From contig MHYW01000025.1 in assembly GCA_001828545.1 (NCBI GenBank), forward strand, positions 1-8,664: DNA of 8,664 nt, given 5' to 3'. The notes under the pieces are model-generated. The model worked only from the letters and a program-made list of their open reading frames with translations. It ran no database searches and had not been told where the DNA came from. The position numbers were made by a program, and so were the translations under genes. How positions within the stretch are numbered: position 1 is the stretch's first letter; each line of letters begins with the position of its first letter. This document shows, in pieces, positions 1-6,343 of the stretch. The DNA comes from Planctomycetes bacterium RIFCSPHIGHO2_12_FULL_52_36. Lineage in GTDB: Bacteria; Planctomycetota; Brocadiia; Brocadiales; Bathyanammoxibiaceae.

Positions 1-954
1 ACCGAGGAACTCTGCCTGCTCCTGGAAGACCTGAAGGGGATGAAGGCCCTCAGCCTGGTCATCACTGGCGGGGAGCCGACGCTCCATAAAGACTTTGCCC
101 ACATCCTGAGATACGCCTGCGAGCTCGGGTTCGTGATAGGCGTTGCCACCAACGGCCTCCCCCTGACCCAGGAGGGGCTTGACCAGTTGCCCAGGACCTA
201 CGAGGACTTGAGGGTAAACGTGAGCCTGGACGGCGCCGGTCAGTACAACCCCCTCCGGGGAGAGGTATCCTTTAAGCAAATCACTGACAAACTCTTACTG
301 CTAAAAGACAACGGCATCCTCACTGCCGTCATGGCCGCCCTGTCCAGCAGGAATATTGACGGGATGAGGAAGATTTTTGAGTGGTGCGTTGAACACGAGA
401 TAGTCTTCAGGACCGGGCTGGTTAGCCCGCTTGGCAGGGGAGGTGAGGGCGAAAACAGTAGTTTCATGCTGGGCCCCAGGGACGTAGAAAAGGCATCAAG
501 CCTGTGGCTGGACGAGACCCTCTTTGAGATGGAGATGAACAAATCCATAGGGGCTTGTGTGGCAAAGATATTTGACTATACCTTTGAGTTAGACTACTCA
601 ACGAAGAGGTGCAAGGGCGGCAGGTCGCTGGCCTACGTCTGTGCGAATGGTGACGTATACCCCTGTTCTATAGGTGCCTCTACCTCCACCTTTAAGGCGG
701 GGAACCTCCGGGAGAAGAAATTCTCTGAAATCTGGCAGGACTCCTTTCATGAGATTAGGGGCTTCACGTGGGGGGACTTTAAGGACTGTGCCAGGTGCGA
801 ACTCTCCACGGGCCGCTATTTCTGCACGAACAGGTGCCCTCCCCTCAGTCTACGCTACCGGGGCAGTCCCTCCGCCTGCGGGGCACTGCCCGTCCATAAG
901 ATGATACTCAAGAAAAGGACAGAGTTACTCCACCAGGCCCTTGGGGTCAGTTAG
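1..954 (+). CDS. Radical SAM/SPASM domain protein, C-terminal part (5' end outside window)
   Basis: The reading frame is open from base 1, so the gene begins upstream; the Met at 40 is internal. The radical SAM CX3CX2C loop is therefore not visible. The fragment opens in the region just before the SAM-binding GGEP motif (LVITGGEPTLH, residues 7-16 counted from the Met at 40). The C-terminal part is a SPASM domain that should bind two auxiliary 4Fe-4S clusters: Cys191, Gly204-x4-Cys209, Cys250-x2-Cys253, Cys262-x3-Cys266 and a last Cys280, close to the classical SPASM spacing except for 8 rather than 5 residues in one gap. SPASM enzymes such as PqqE, AlbA and anSME modify peptides or proteins, so a peptide substrate is plausible but not shown. 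It ends 23 bases before a B12-binding radical SAM gene on the same strand, which suggests co-transcription. The family call is firm; substrate and reaction are unknown. Confidence 0.9.
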   Translation, partial: TEELCLLLEDLKGMKALSLVITGGEPTLHKDFAHILRYACELGFVIGVATNGLPLTQEGLDQLPRTYEDLRVNVSLDGAGQYNPLRGEVSFKQITDKLLLLKDNGILTAVMAALSSRNIDGMRKIFEWCVEHEIVFRTGLVSPLGRGGEGENSSFMLGPRDVEKASSLWLDETLFEMEMNKSIGACVAKIFDYTFELDYSTKRCKGGRSLAYVCANGDVYPCSIGASTSTFKAGNLREKKFSEIWQDSFHEIRGFTWGDFKDCARCELSTGRYFCTNRCPPLSLRYRGSPSACGALPVHKMILKKRTELLHQALGVS

Positions 955-977
955 CATGTAACCAACCGTCCAAACCC

Positions 978-3077
978 ATGAAGATATGCCTCTCTACCAG
1001 CCCACATCTGAATCACAGTTTCTACTATCAGGGGCGTTCCACAAACACCCGTATCGTTACCCTCCCATTTGTACCACTGGGACTGCTGTCCCTTGCCGCC
1101 TGCCTGGAGGAACGGCGTAAAGACGTGGAGGTAATAGACCTCAACAGGCCCATCGGCGGGGGCGTCCCCAATGACCAGGACTACTACAGGAACGTTGCCA
1201 GACTAATTCAGAGACACGAACCCGACGTCCTGGGGTTCATGACAGACGCAGACTCTTATCACCACGTCCTCAACATCTCAGAGGAATGCAAGAGACTACG
1301 GCCCCGGACGGTCATTGTCCTCGGGGGGCCGCACGCCTCGGTAACGGATTATGAGACTCTCAAGAACTTTCCCTTCATTGACGTAATAGTGCGCGGCGAG
1401 GGGGAGGCGACCATGGTGGAACTGGTGGAGGGCCTCCAGAGGGATGGACGTGCAGGTTCGGTAAGGGGGGTCTCCTACAGGTCAGAAAGCGGGGCCGTGG
1501 TGAGGAACGAAGACAGGCCCCTCCTGGACGACCTGGACACCCTGCCAGTCCCCGCCTATCATTTATACAATATCTCACCCACCGACACCGTGTACGTAGA
1601 GGCAGGGAGGGGTTGCCCCCACGCCTGCACCTTCTGCTTCACCGCACCCTACTGGAAGAAGAAATACAGGGTAAAGTCCCCGGAGAGGATATTCTCCGAG
1701 ATGGCGCTCCTGAAGGAGAGATACGGCCTCCGCCATTTCAACCTCGTACATGACCTCTTCACCACTGACAGGAGGTGGGTACAGGGATTCTGTAACGGCC
1801 TCCTGGAAAGGGGACTGGACGTAACGTGGGCCTGCAGTTCAAGGACAGATACCGTAGACGCAGGGCTCCTCGGCCTGATGGCCCGAGCCGGCTGTAAGGC
1901 CATTTACTACGGCCTGGAGGCGGGCTCGGAAAAGATGCAGAAGACCATCAAAAAATGCCTGGACCTGCAGGGGGGCCTTGAGGTTATCAGACAGACCATG
2001 TCCCTGGGCATAGAGGCAACCGTGGGTCTCATGGTAGGTTTCCCCTGGGAGTCAGAGGACAGCCTCAGTAAGACCATCGGTCTCTTCTTTTCCCTCTTAA
2101 GGATGGACGTGCCGAAGGTCCATATCTTCAGAGTCTGCCCCTTCAAGGGTTCCCTGATGCACGAAGACTACAAAGGTTTACTCTATTTTGACGGACATTT
2201 TCTGGATTTCCCCCTCCGCAAGACACTGCGGGGAAAAGGGATGGGGTTGATGAGGAGGTATCCAGAGATATTCTCAGGCTACCATCGTTACAGGACACGA
2301 CTTGAGGACGAAGACCTGCTGAAAGGGATAGACGAACTCTCCCCCATAATGGGATTATTCCGCTACCCCCTCCTGGCCCTCTTAGAGGGGTCAGGAGACG
2401 GACTTGAACTCTTCAGACGATGGGCACAATGGATATCCGACCATAACCTAAACTACCACCCGTCCAAACCCCTGACCCACTACGGCACGGCAGGAGAATT
2501 CCTCTTGTTCCTGAAAGACACGGCGGCGGAGGAGGGGGGAAGTGGATACATCAACGACCTCCTCCGGTACGAGGAGATAAAGAACAACCTTAGAGAGGCA
2601 TCCGCCTCCGCCCCGAGGCCCCCCACAGGAGATTCAATAAGACAAAGGCAGGCCGACCACCCCATCCTCTTCCCCAGAAAGAATAGATACGTAAGGATAA
2701 AAAAATTCAACTACAACGTAAAAGGGATTATAGAACAAATAAAGGCGGGCAACGTAAACCCGGAGGAGAGAAGCTGCCACATCCTGTTCTTTATAGACGG
2801 TCTTGGGAAGTTAAACACTGCCAGGGTCAATCGCTTCGGGACCAGGTTAATCGGCCTGTGCAACGGAAGATTACCTATCCAGGACATTGCCTCTAAGCTT
2901 ACACACTCCAGGGCCTCTCCCGGAGACCAGGCGTATGAGGACGTTATGGATGCAGTAAGAAGATTAAGGGAAATGAACGTGATAGAGGAGAAGACCTATG
3001 ATACCCCGCATGACAGAAGACGTTCTGGACGCAAGGGCATTAATAAAACAGTTCGGCAGTCCGTTATACATGTATGA
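978..3077 (+). CDS. Cobalamin-binding radical SAM protein with C-terminal PqqD-like (RRE) domain
   Basis: The 699-residue product has an N-terminal B12-binding Rossmann-type domain (about 1-150, with VLGGPHASV at 114-122 and VIVRGEGEATM at 136-146). The usual DxHxxG cobalamin histidine is not apparent, as in many radical SAM members. The radical SAM core (about 203-400) has its cluster cysteines in GCPHACTFC (Cys213, Cys217, Cys220), followed by YGLEAGS (311-317) and LMVGFPWE (351-358). A linker with an RWAQW motif (481-485) leads to a PqqD-like module at about 600-672 (LNTARVNRFG, LCNGRLPIQDIASKL, DVMDAVRRLREMNVI). PqqD-like modules bind leader peptides in RiPP pathways. Such B12 enzymes often methylate or rearrange unactivated carbons; the reaction here is unknown. 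No convincing Shine-Dalgarno precedes the ATG, but the B12 domain begins right after it. The last ~27 residues are basic, look unconserved, and arise only from the 80-base overlap with the next gene. Confidence 0.9.
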   Translation: MKICLSTSPHLNHSFYYQGRSTNTRIVTLPFVPLGLLSLAACLEERRKDVEVIDLNRPIGGGVPNDQDYYRNVARLIQRHEPDVLGFMTDADSYHHVLNISEECKRLRPRTVIVLGGPHASVTDYETLKNFPFIDVIVRGEGEATMVELVEGLQRDGRAGSVRGVSYRSESGAVVRNEDRPLLDDLDTLPVPAYHLYNISPTDTVYVEAGRGCPHACTFCFTAPYWKKKYRVKSPERIFSEMALLKERYGLRHFNLVHDLFTTDRRWVQGFCNGLLERGLDVTWACSSRTDTVDAGLLGLMARAGCKAIYYGLEAGSEKMQKTIKKCLDLQGGLEVIRQTMSLGIEATVGLMVGFPWESEDSLSKTIGLFFSLLRMDVPKVHIFRVCPFKGSLMHEDYKGLLYFDGHFLDFPLRKTLRGKGMGLMRRYPEIFSGYHRYRTRLEDEDLLKGIDELSPIMGLFRYPLLALLEGSGDGLELFRRWAQWISDHNLNYHPSKPLTHYGTAGEFLLFLKDTAAEEGGSGYINDLLRYEEIKNNLREASASAPRPPTGDSIRQRQADHPILFPRKNRYVRIKKFNYNVKGIIEQIKAGNVNPEERSCHILFFIDGLGKLNTARVNRFGTRLIGLCNGRLPIQDIASKLTHSRASPGDQAYEDVMDAVRRLREMNVIEEKTYDTPHDRRRSGRKGINKTVRQSVIHV
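2986..2990 (+). promoter_or_regulatory. Ribosome binding site for the decarboxylase homologue
   Basis: AGGAG lies 7 bases before the ATG at 2998, inside the coding sequence of the upstream gene. This spacing favours 2998 over the in-frame ATG at 3010, which would be 19 bases away. It therefore supports a true 80-base overlap of the two reading frames, with likely translational coupling. Confidence 0.6.
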
Positions 3078-4251
3078 CGCCTCCAGGCTCAGGCAGAACG
3101 TAAGGAAGTTTAAGAAAATCCCCTACGATAACCTGGAGATTTATTTTGCCTCCATGTGCAACAATAACCCCTACATCCTTAGGTTGATGAGGCACATGGG
3201 CGTAAATATCTTCGTGAACTCCCCCAAACACCTCCTCATTGCATGGAGGTGTGGATTTCAGGCCCAGGAGGTTATCTTCACGAGCAGTAACCTGAGCGAC
3301 AGTGACCTTGATTACGCCATCAAGGGCAAGGTCATCCTTAACGTGGATTCTCTGGGCCAGCTGGAGAGGTACGGGAGGCTCAACCCCTCTTCCAGGGTCG
3401 GATTAAGGATTAACCCCGTACATTTGACGCTCCCTGACAAAGCGGACAACGTCTTTGTCGGCCAGAGGTGCAGACTGGGCATATTAGAGGCTGAGCTGGA
3501 CGAGGCCTTCAGGATTGCCGCAAGATACGACCTCACGCTAGACGGCGTCCACGTCTATCTAGGCACAAACCTGATGGAAGTAGACTTCTTCCGAAGAGGC
3601 ATAGAGGAAGTCCTGAGGATTGCCGGAAGGTTCCGGGAACTAGAGTACGTAGACCTGGGGGGAGGCTTCGGGGTGAAATCACGTCGTGAGGAGGCCAGGT
3701 TCAACATGGTTGAATACGGGTCTATGGTCTCAGAAAAGATGTACAGATTTTCTGAGGCGGTGGGAAGGGACATAAAATTGATGCTTGAACCTGGCAGGGC
3801 AATGATAGCCGACGCAGGCCACTTCCTGACCACCGTGGTAGACGTCAAAGAGAGGGCCAATAAACTCTACATCGGGACCGACGCCAGCGTAGACATCTTC
3901 CCAAGACCTCTTTTCTACGAGGACGCCTTCCATGAGATAACGGTATACGGCAAGGACGACCAGAAACCCCTTAACAAATTGGCCGACATATGCGGCAATA
4001 CTACCTATTCACGGGATTTTATTGGAAGAGATAGACTCCTACCCCAGGTCTCTGAGGGAGACGTCCTCATCGTTCATAACGCCGGTGGATACTGCTACTC
4101 GGCCATCACGGATTTCCTCGGCAGGCTAAGGCCCGCAGAGGTACTGATAGATGAGGGAAGGGCAGTGCTTATCAACGAGAGGGAGACACTGGAACCATTT
4201 GATGCCCCTCATACCCTGGGCCTAAGAAAGGGGGTAGGGGTCGGGGGGTAG
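2998..4251 (+). CDS. Fold-type III PLP decarboxylase-like protein (LysA/ODC superfamily) lacking the PLP lysine
   Basis: The 417-residue product follows the diaminopimelate/ornithine/arginine decarboxylase fold along its whole length. Visible landmarks are SPLYMYDASRL (21-31), NVDSLGQL (115-122), GLRINP (135-140), DLGGGFG (219-225), EPGRAMI (264-270), SRDFIGRDRLLP (338-349) and GGYCYSAITDFLGR (363-376). An ungapped reading of the first strand aligns FASMCNNN (50-57) with the usual YAxKANxN, so the lysine that forms the PLP Schiff base is Met53. The PLP-stacking His of the HxGS motif reads Tyr187 (VYLGT), and the catalytic Cys of the C-terminal CxxxD-type motif appears to be Thr336. Phosphate-side residues (GGGFG, EPGR, Tyr365) are kept. 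It may be a non-catalytic homologue, as antizyme inhibitor is to ODC, or a divergent enzyme; I cannot name a substrate. The last six residues (GVGVGG) are encoded by a G-rich intergenic repeat that runs into the gene. The start is chosen from the AGGAG 7 bases upstream. Confidence 0.85.
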   Translation: MIPRMTEDVLDARALIKQFGSPLYMYDASRLRQNVRKFKKIPYDNLEIYFASMCNNNPYILRLMRHMGVNIFVNSPKHLLIAWRCGFQAQEVIFTSSNLSDSDLDYAIKGKVILNVDSLGQLERYGRLNPSSRVGLRINPVHLTLPDKADNVFVGQRCRLGILEAELDEAFRIAARYDLTLDGVHVYLGTNLMEVDFFRRGIEEVLRIAGRFRELEYVDLGGGFGVKSRREEARFNMVEYGSMVSEKMYRFSEAVGRDIKLMLEPGRAMIADAGHFLTTVVDVKERANKLYIGTDASVDIFPRPLFYEDAFHEITVYGKDDQKPLNKLADICGNTTYSRDFIGRDRLLPQVSEGDVLIVHNAGGYCYSAITDFLGRLRPAEVLIDEGRAVLINERETLEPFDAPHTLGLRKGVGVGG

Positions 4252-4275
4252 GGGGTAGGGGTCAGGGACTAGGGG
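4230..4275 (+). repeat. G-rich tract with G-quadruplex potential at the 3' end of the decarboxylase homologue
   Basis: Seven runs of 3-6 G are separated by 2-4 bases: 4230-4234, 4237-4240, 4243-4248, 4251-4255, 4258-4261, 4265-4267 and 4272-4275, mostly as repeats of the type GGGGTA/GGGGTC. The tract spans the stop codon (TAG at 4249-4251) and forms the left edge of the REP-like element. Four or more G-runs with short loops fit the usual G-quadruplex pattern, here on the mRNA-sense strand. Whether it folds is inference. Confidence 0.7.
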
Positions 4276-4381
4276 TAGCCGCAGGTCGTGTCACGCCGTA
4301 GGCGGATCTGCCTTCGGCATGACCTGAGGCGGATTCGCCTCTGGAGAACTTTAGCCTGCGTTATGCTTTTTCCCTAATCCC
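4249..4381 (+). repeat. REP-like intergenic repeat, copy 1, interrupted by a palindromic segment
   Basis: This copy shares three blocks with copy 2 at 6167-6222: the 14-mer TAGGGGGTAGGGGT (4249-4262), the 16-mer TAGGGGTAGCCGCAGG (4270-4285), and a 33-base block (4349-4381) that differs from its partner at only two positions. In copy 2 the last two blocks are contiguous and form a palindrome. Here 63 extra bases (4286-4348) separate CGCAGG from CTTTAGCCTGCG. The remainder of the gap (4382-4456) shows no clear promoter or terminator, only a short T-run (4400-4406) without a good stem. No transposase gene is present, so the element is non-autonomous if mobile at all. Confidence 0.75.
4286..4348 (+). 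repeat. 63-base double-hairpin segment inside REP copy 1
   Basis: The segment contains two inverted repeats. The first, 4290-4323, pairs GTCACGCCGTAGGC with GCCTTCGGCATGAC (12 of 14 positions complementary) around GGATCT. Its outer part can be extended by CAGGTC (4282-4287) against GACCTG (4321-4326) with a bulge. The second, 4326-4341, is a perfect GAGGCG/CGCCTC stem around GATT. It looks like a second REP-type unit nested in the first. No target-site duplication is evident. Confidence 0.6.
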
Positions 4382-4456
4382 GGCTTTGCCCCCCTTTGAT
4401 TTTTTTAGAGGTCTCATAACAAGTGCAAATCCGGTAACAAAGACAGGACAAGACCC

Positions 4457-6166
4457 ATGAAGGTCGCCCTCGTAAGCATAGCCTATCCCCACCCCGACAT
4501 AGACAATTTTAATTATTCCCTGGCCCTCTCCTACCTGAAGGCCCATGCCGTACGGGGGGATTCGGAGATAAGGAACGAGGTAGACATAGAGATACTCTTT
4601 ATCCCCGATGGGCCAAAGGAAGACGTCGTCCAGAAAATCTGGCAGAAGAGGCCCGAACTCGCAGGCTTTTCGGTCTATTGCTGGAACCTCCGAAAGACCC
4701 TTGAGGTCTGCCGCATCCTGAAACTGGTACTGCCGGGGATTAAGATAGTCCTGGGCGGAGACTCCGTCTCAGACGTCTCAAAGAGACTCATGCGAGAGCA
4801 CCCCTCCATAGACGTCATCGTAAAGGGGGAGGGAGAGATTACCTTCAGCGAGATATTAACTCACCTTCTCCATCACAGAGACCTGAGGGACGTACCGGGC
4901 ATCACTTATCGCAGGGGAAGGGGCATATACGAGAACAGGGACAGACCTGCGGTGAAGACCCTGGACGACATACCCTCCCCGTTCCTGACGGGGATAATTG
5001 ACCTGAAGGACGGACAGGTCAAGGAACACGTGGCCCTGGAGACCATGAGGGGATGCCCCCTGCACTGTCATTTTTGTTTCTATCCAAAATATTCCCGCGG
5101 GGTACGCTATTTCTCCGTAGAGAGGGTGGAGGAAGAATTAAGGCTTATCCTCTCTGCCGGACCAAAGAGGCTCTACCTGATGGACCCCACCTTTAACCTG
5201 AACAGGGAGAGGGCCGGGAGGATACTCCGTTTCATCGCCAGTAACAACCGCCACAAAAGCACGGTGCATACGGAGATCAAGGCAGAACTATTAGACGAGG
5301 GACTCGCAGGACTCCTGGCCGAAGCAGGAGTCAGGATAGTAGAGGTCGGAGTGCAGAGTACTGACCCCGAAGTGTTGAAGACGGCAAACAGGGCCTACAA
5401 CCTCAAAAAATTGGGGGGAAACGTCCAGCTCCTGGCCAGTAAAAAGGTGGACGTAATCCTGCAGCTCATAGCCGGACTACCCGGAGATAACTACGAGGGG
5501 TTTAAGAAGAGCATAGACTGGTGCATCTCACAGAGACCCATGAGCACGGTAGTCTTCCCCTTCTTCCTCCTGCCCGGGACTTACTTCCACCGCCATAGTA
5601 AAAGATACGGCATAAAGGCCGACCCCAACCCCAATTATTACGTATTCAAGAGCAAGGGTTTCACATACGCCGAAATCCTCAGCGCCATCACCCTGGGGCG
5701 GCATACGACCGCATTGTATCACGAAGGGTTCGGACTGCTCCTCTACTTCTTAGAAAGCCACCTCGGACTGCGAGGCTCGGAATTTGTTGAGAGATGGGCC
5801 CAATGGTTAGGAGAGAGGAATGAGACCCACGCGGGCCTGGGTCTGCAGACCCTGTATAGATTGCTCAGACAGTTCTTAACGACCTACTGCAAAGAAGAAG
5901 GGATAGATTGTCCATCCACCCTGGAGGTGGCAAGATACTGTTATTACATGCAAAAGGCAAACACTGGCAACCTGTCCGTGGGCAGGAACGGCCGGAACGC
6001 CCCCCACAGCAAGGTCTTTGTACGCAGGTTCAGTTTCAATATCAGTTCCGTATTCAATCCCGGCGTACCCCCTACAAAAGGACAGACCTATATCCTGTTT
6101 ACCGGTAAGGACGGGCTTGTCTCTTCGCACGTGGTCTCACCCCTTGTTAGAAAACTCTTCCAGTAG
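4457..6166 (+). CDS. Cobalamin-binding radical SAM protein, second copy, with truncated C-terminal module
   Basis: The 569-residue product has an N-terminal B12-binding domain (about 1-140; IVLGGDSVSDV at 97-107, VIVKGEGEITF at 120-130) without an obvious DxHxxG histidine. A radical SAM core follows, with cluster cysteines in GCPLHCHFC (Cys200, Cys204, Cys207), VGVQSTDPEVL at 297-307 and LIAGLPGD at 337-344. The C-terminal part parallels the B12-radical SAM protein encoded at 978-3077: RWAQW at 446-450, then KVFVRRFSFNIS (519-530) and YILFTGKDGL (545-554), matching RYVRIKKFNYNV and HILFFIDGLG in that protein. Translation ends at KLFQ in tandem TAG codons, where a REP-like repeat begins, so the rest of the PqqD-like module is absent. 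A weak AGGA (4445-4448) sits 8 bases before the ATG. The two B12 proteins probably act on related substrates or in successive steps; this is inferred from shared layout and neighbourhood. The reaction is unknown. Confidence 0.88.
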   Translation: MKVALVSIAYPHPDIDNFNYSLALSYLKAHAVRGDSEIRNEVDIEILFIPDGPKEDVVQKIWQKRPELAGFSVYCWNLRKTLEVCRILKLVLPGIKIVLGGDSVSDVSKRLMREHPSIDVIVKGEGEITFSEILTHLLHHRDLRDVPGITYRRGRGIYENRDRPAVKTLDDIPSPFLTGIIDLKDGQVKEHVALETMRGCPLHCHFCFYPKYSRGVRYFSVERVEEELRLILSAGPKRLYLMDPTFNLNRERAGRILRFIASNNRHKSTVHTEIKAELLDEGLAGLLAEAGVRIVEVGVQSTDPEVLKTANRAYNLKKLGGNVQLLASKKVDVILQLIAGLPGDNYEGFKKSIDWCISQRPMSTVVFPFFLLPGTYFHRHSKRYGIKADPNPNYYVFKSKGFTYAEILSAITLGRHTTALYHEGFGLLLYFLESHLGLRGSEFVERWAQWLGERNETHAGLGLQTLYRLLRQFLTTYCKEEGIDCPSTLEVARYCYYMQKANTGNLSVGRNGRNAPHSKVFVRRFSFNISSVFNPGVPPTKGQTYILFTGKDGLVSSHVVSPLVRKLFQ

Positions 6167-6222
6167 TAGGGGGTAGGGGTAGCCGCAGGCTTTAGCCTGT
6201 GTTATACTTTTTCCCTAATCCC
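6167..6222 (+). repeat. REP-like intergenic repeat, copy 2, uninterrupted
   Basis: The copy begins directly after the stop codon at 6164-6166 with the same 14-mer, TAGGGGGTAGGGGT, as copy 1, and runs through AGCCGCAGG into a 33-base block nearly identical to 4349-4381. The centre, 6184-6201, folds as a CGCAGGC/GCCTGTG stem (one G-T pair) around TTTA, with a T-run about eight bases later (6208-6212). It could act as a weak terminator or an mRNA 3'-end stabiliser for the upstream gene. It is not a canonical intrinsic terminator because the T-run is displaced. Confidence 0.75.
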
Positions 6223-6259
6223 TAAAGTGTCGCCCCTGTCCATATACCCCACGACCATT

Positions 6260-6282
6260 AGCTTTTTTACACTTGAAAAGCT
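6260..6282 (+). promoter_or_regulatory. Inverted repeat overlapping the -35 box upstream of cooS (possible operator)
   Basis: AGCTTTT (6260-6266) and AAAAGCT (6276-6282) form a perfect 7-base inverted repeat with a 9-base spacer. The right arm covers most of the TTGAAA -35 hexamer at 6273-6278. This position would suit a repressor or activator site, but the arms are low-complexity and the function is inference only. Confidence 0.3.
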
Positions 6283-6301
6283 CTCCAATTAACTATATAA
6301 T
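6273..6301 (+). promoter_or_regulatory. Sigma70-type promoter for cooS-acsB (distal)
   Basis: TTGAAA (6273-6278, five of six consensus bases) is followed after exactly 17 bases by a perfect TATAAT (6296-6301). The stretch is visibly A+T-richer than the surrounding genes. Transcription would start near 6308 and leave a leader of about 120 bases before the ATG at 6429. No recognisable riboswitch was seen in the leader. This is the best promoter match in the window and suggests the CO dehydrogenase operon is transcribed independently of the radical SAM cluster. Confidence 0.65.
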
Positions 6302-6343
6302 AACGAACCTTTTTCAGGCCCCTCCTAATCTATCTAGAAGGGC

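Noticed and set aside
674..904. Alternative + strand frame within the SPASM region
   Set aside because: It overlaps the SPASM cysteine motifs in another frame and has no independent support.
4381..4410. Intrinsic terminator after the decarboxylase homologue (short GGCTTTGCC stem followed by a T-run)
   Set aside because: The stem has only three base pairs and the T-run is about 10 bases away; too weak to call.
4252..4456. Search for a small precursor peptide gene for the radical SAM cluster in the two intergenic gaps
   Set aside because: ATG codons at 4319 and 4364, and at 6364 in the other gap, open frames of only a few codons. Any precursor must lie outside the window or use an overlooked start.
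4361..4546. 61-codon minus-strand frame across the gap before the second B12-radical SAM gene
   Set aside because: It overlaps the repeat and the start of a well-supported gene, and its composition mirrors the opposite strand; no convincing ribosome site or family.
6167..6300. Possible frameshifted remainder of the PqqD-like domain after the stop of the second B12-radical SAM gene
   Set aside because: The sequence after the stop is repeat and A+T-rich promoter; reading it in other frames gives no helices resembling the PqqD-like end of the other protein.
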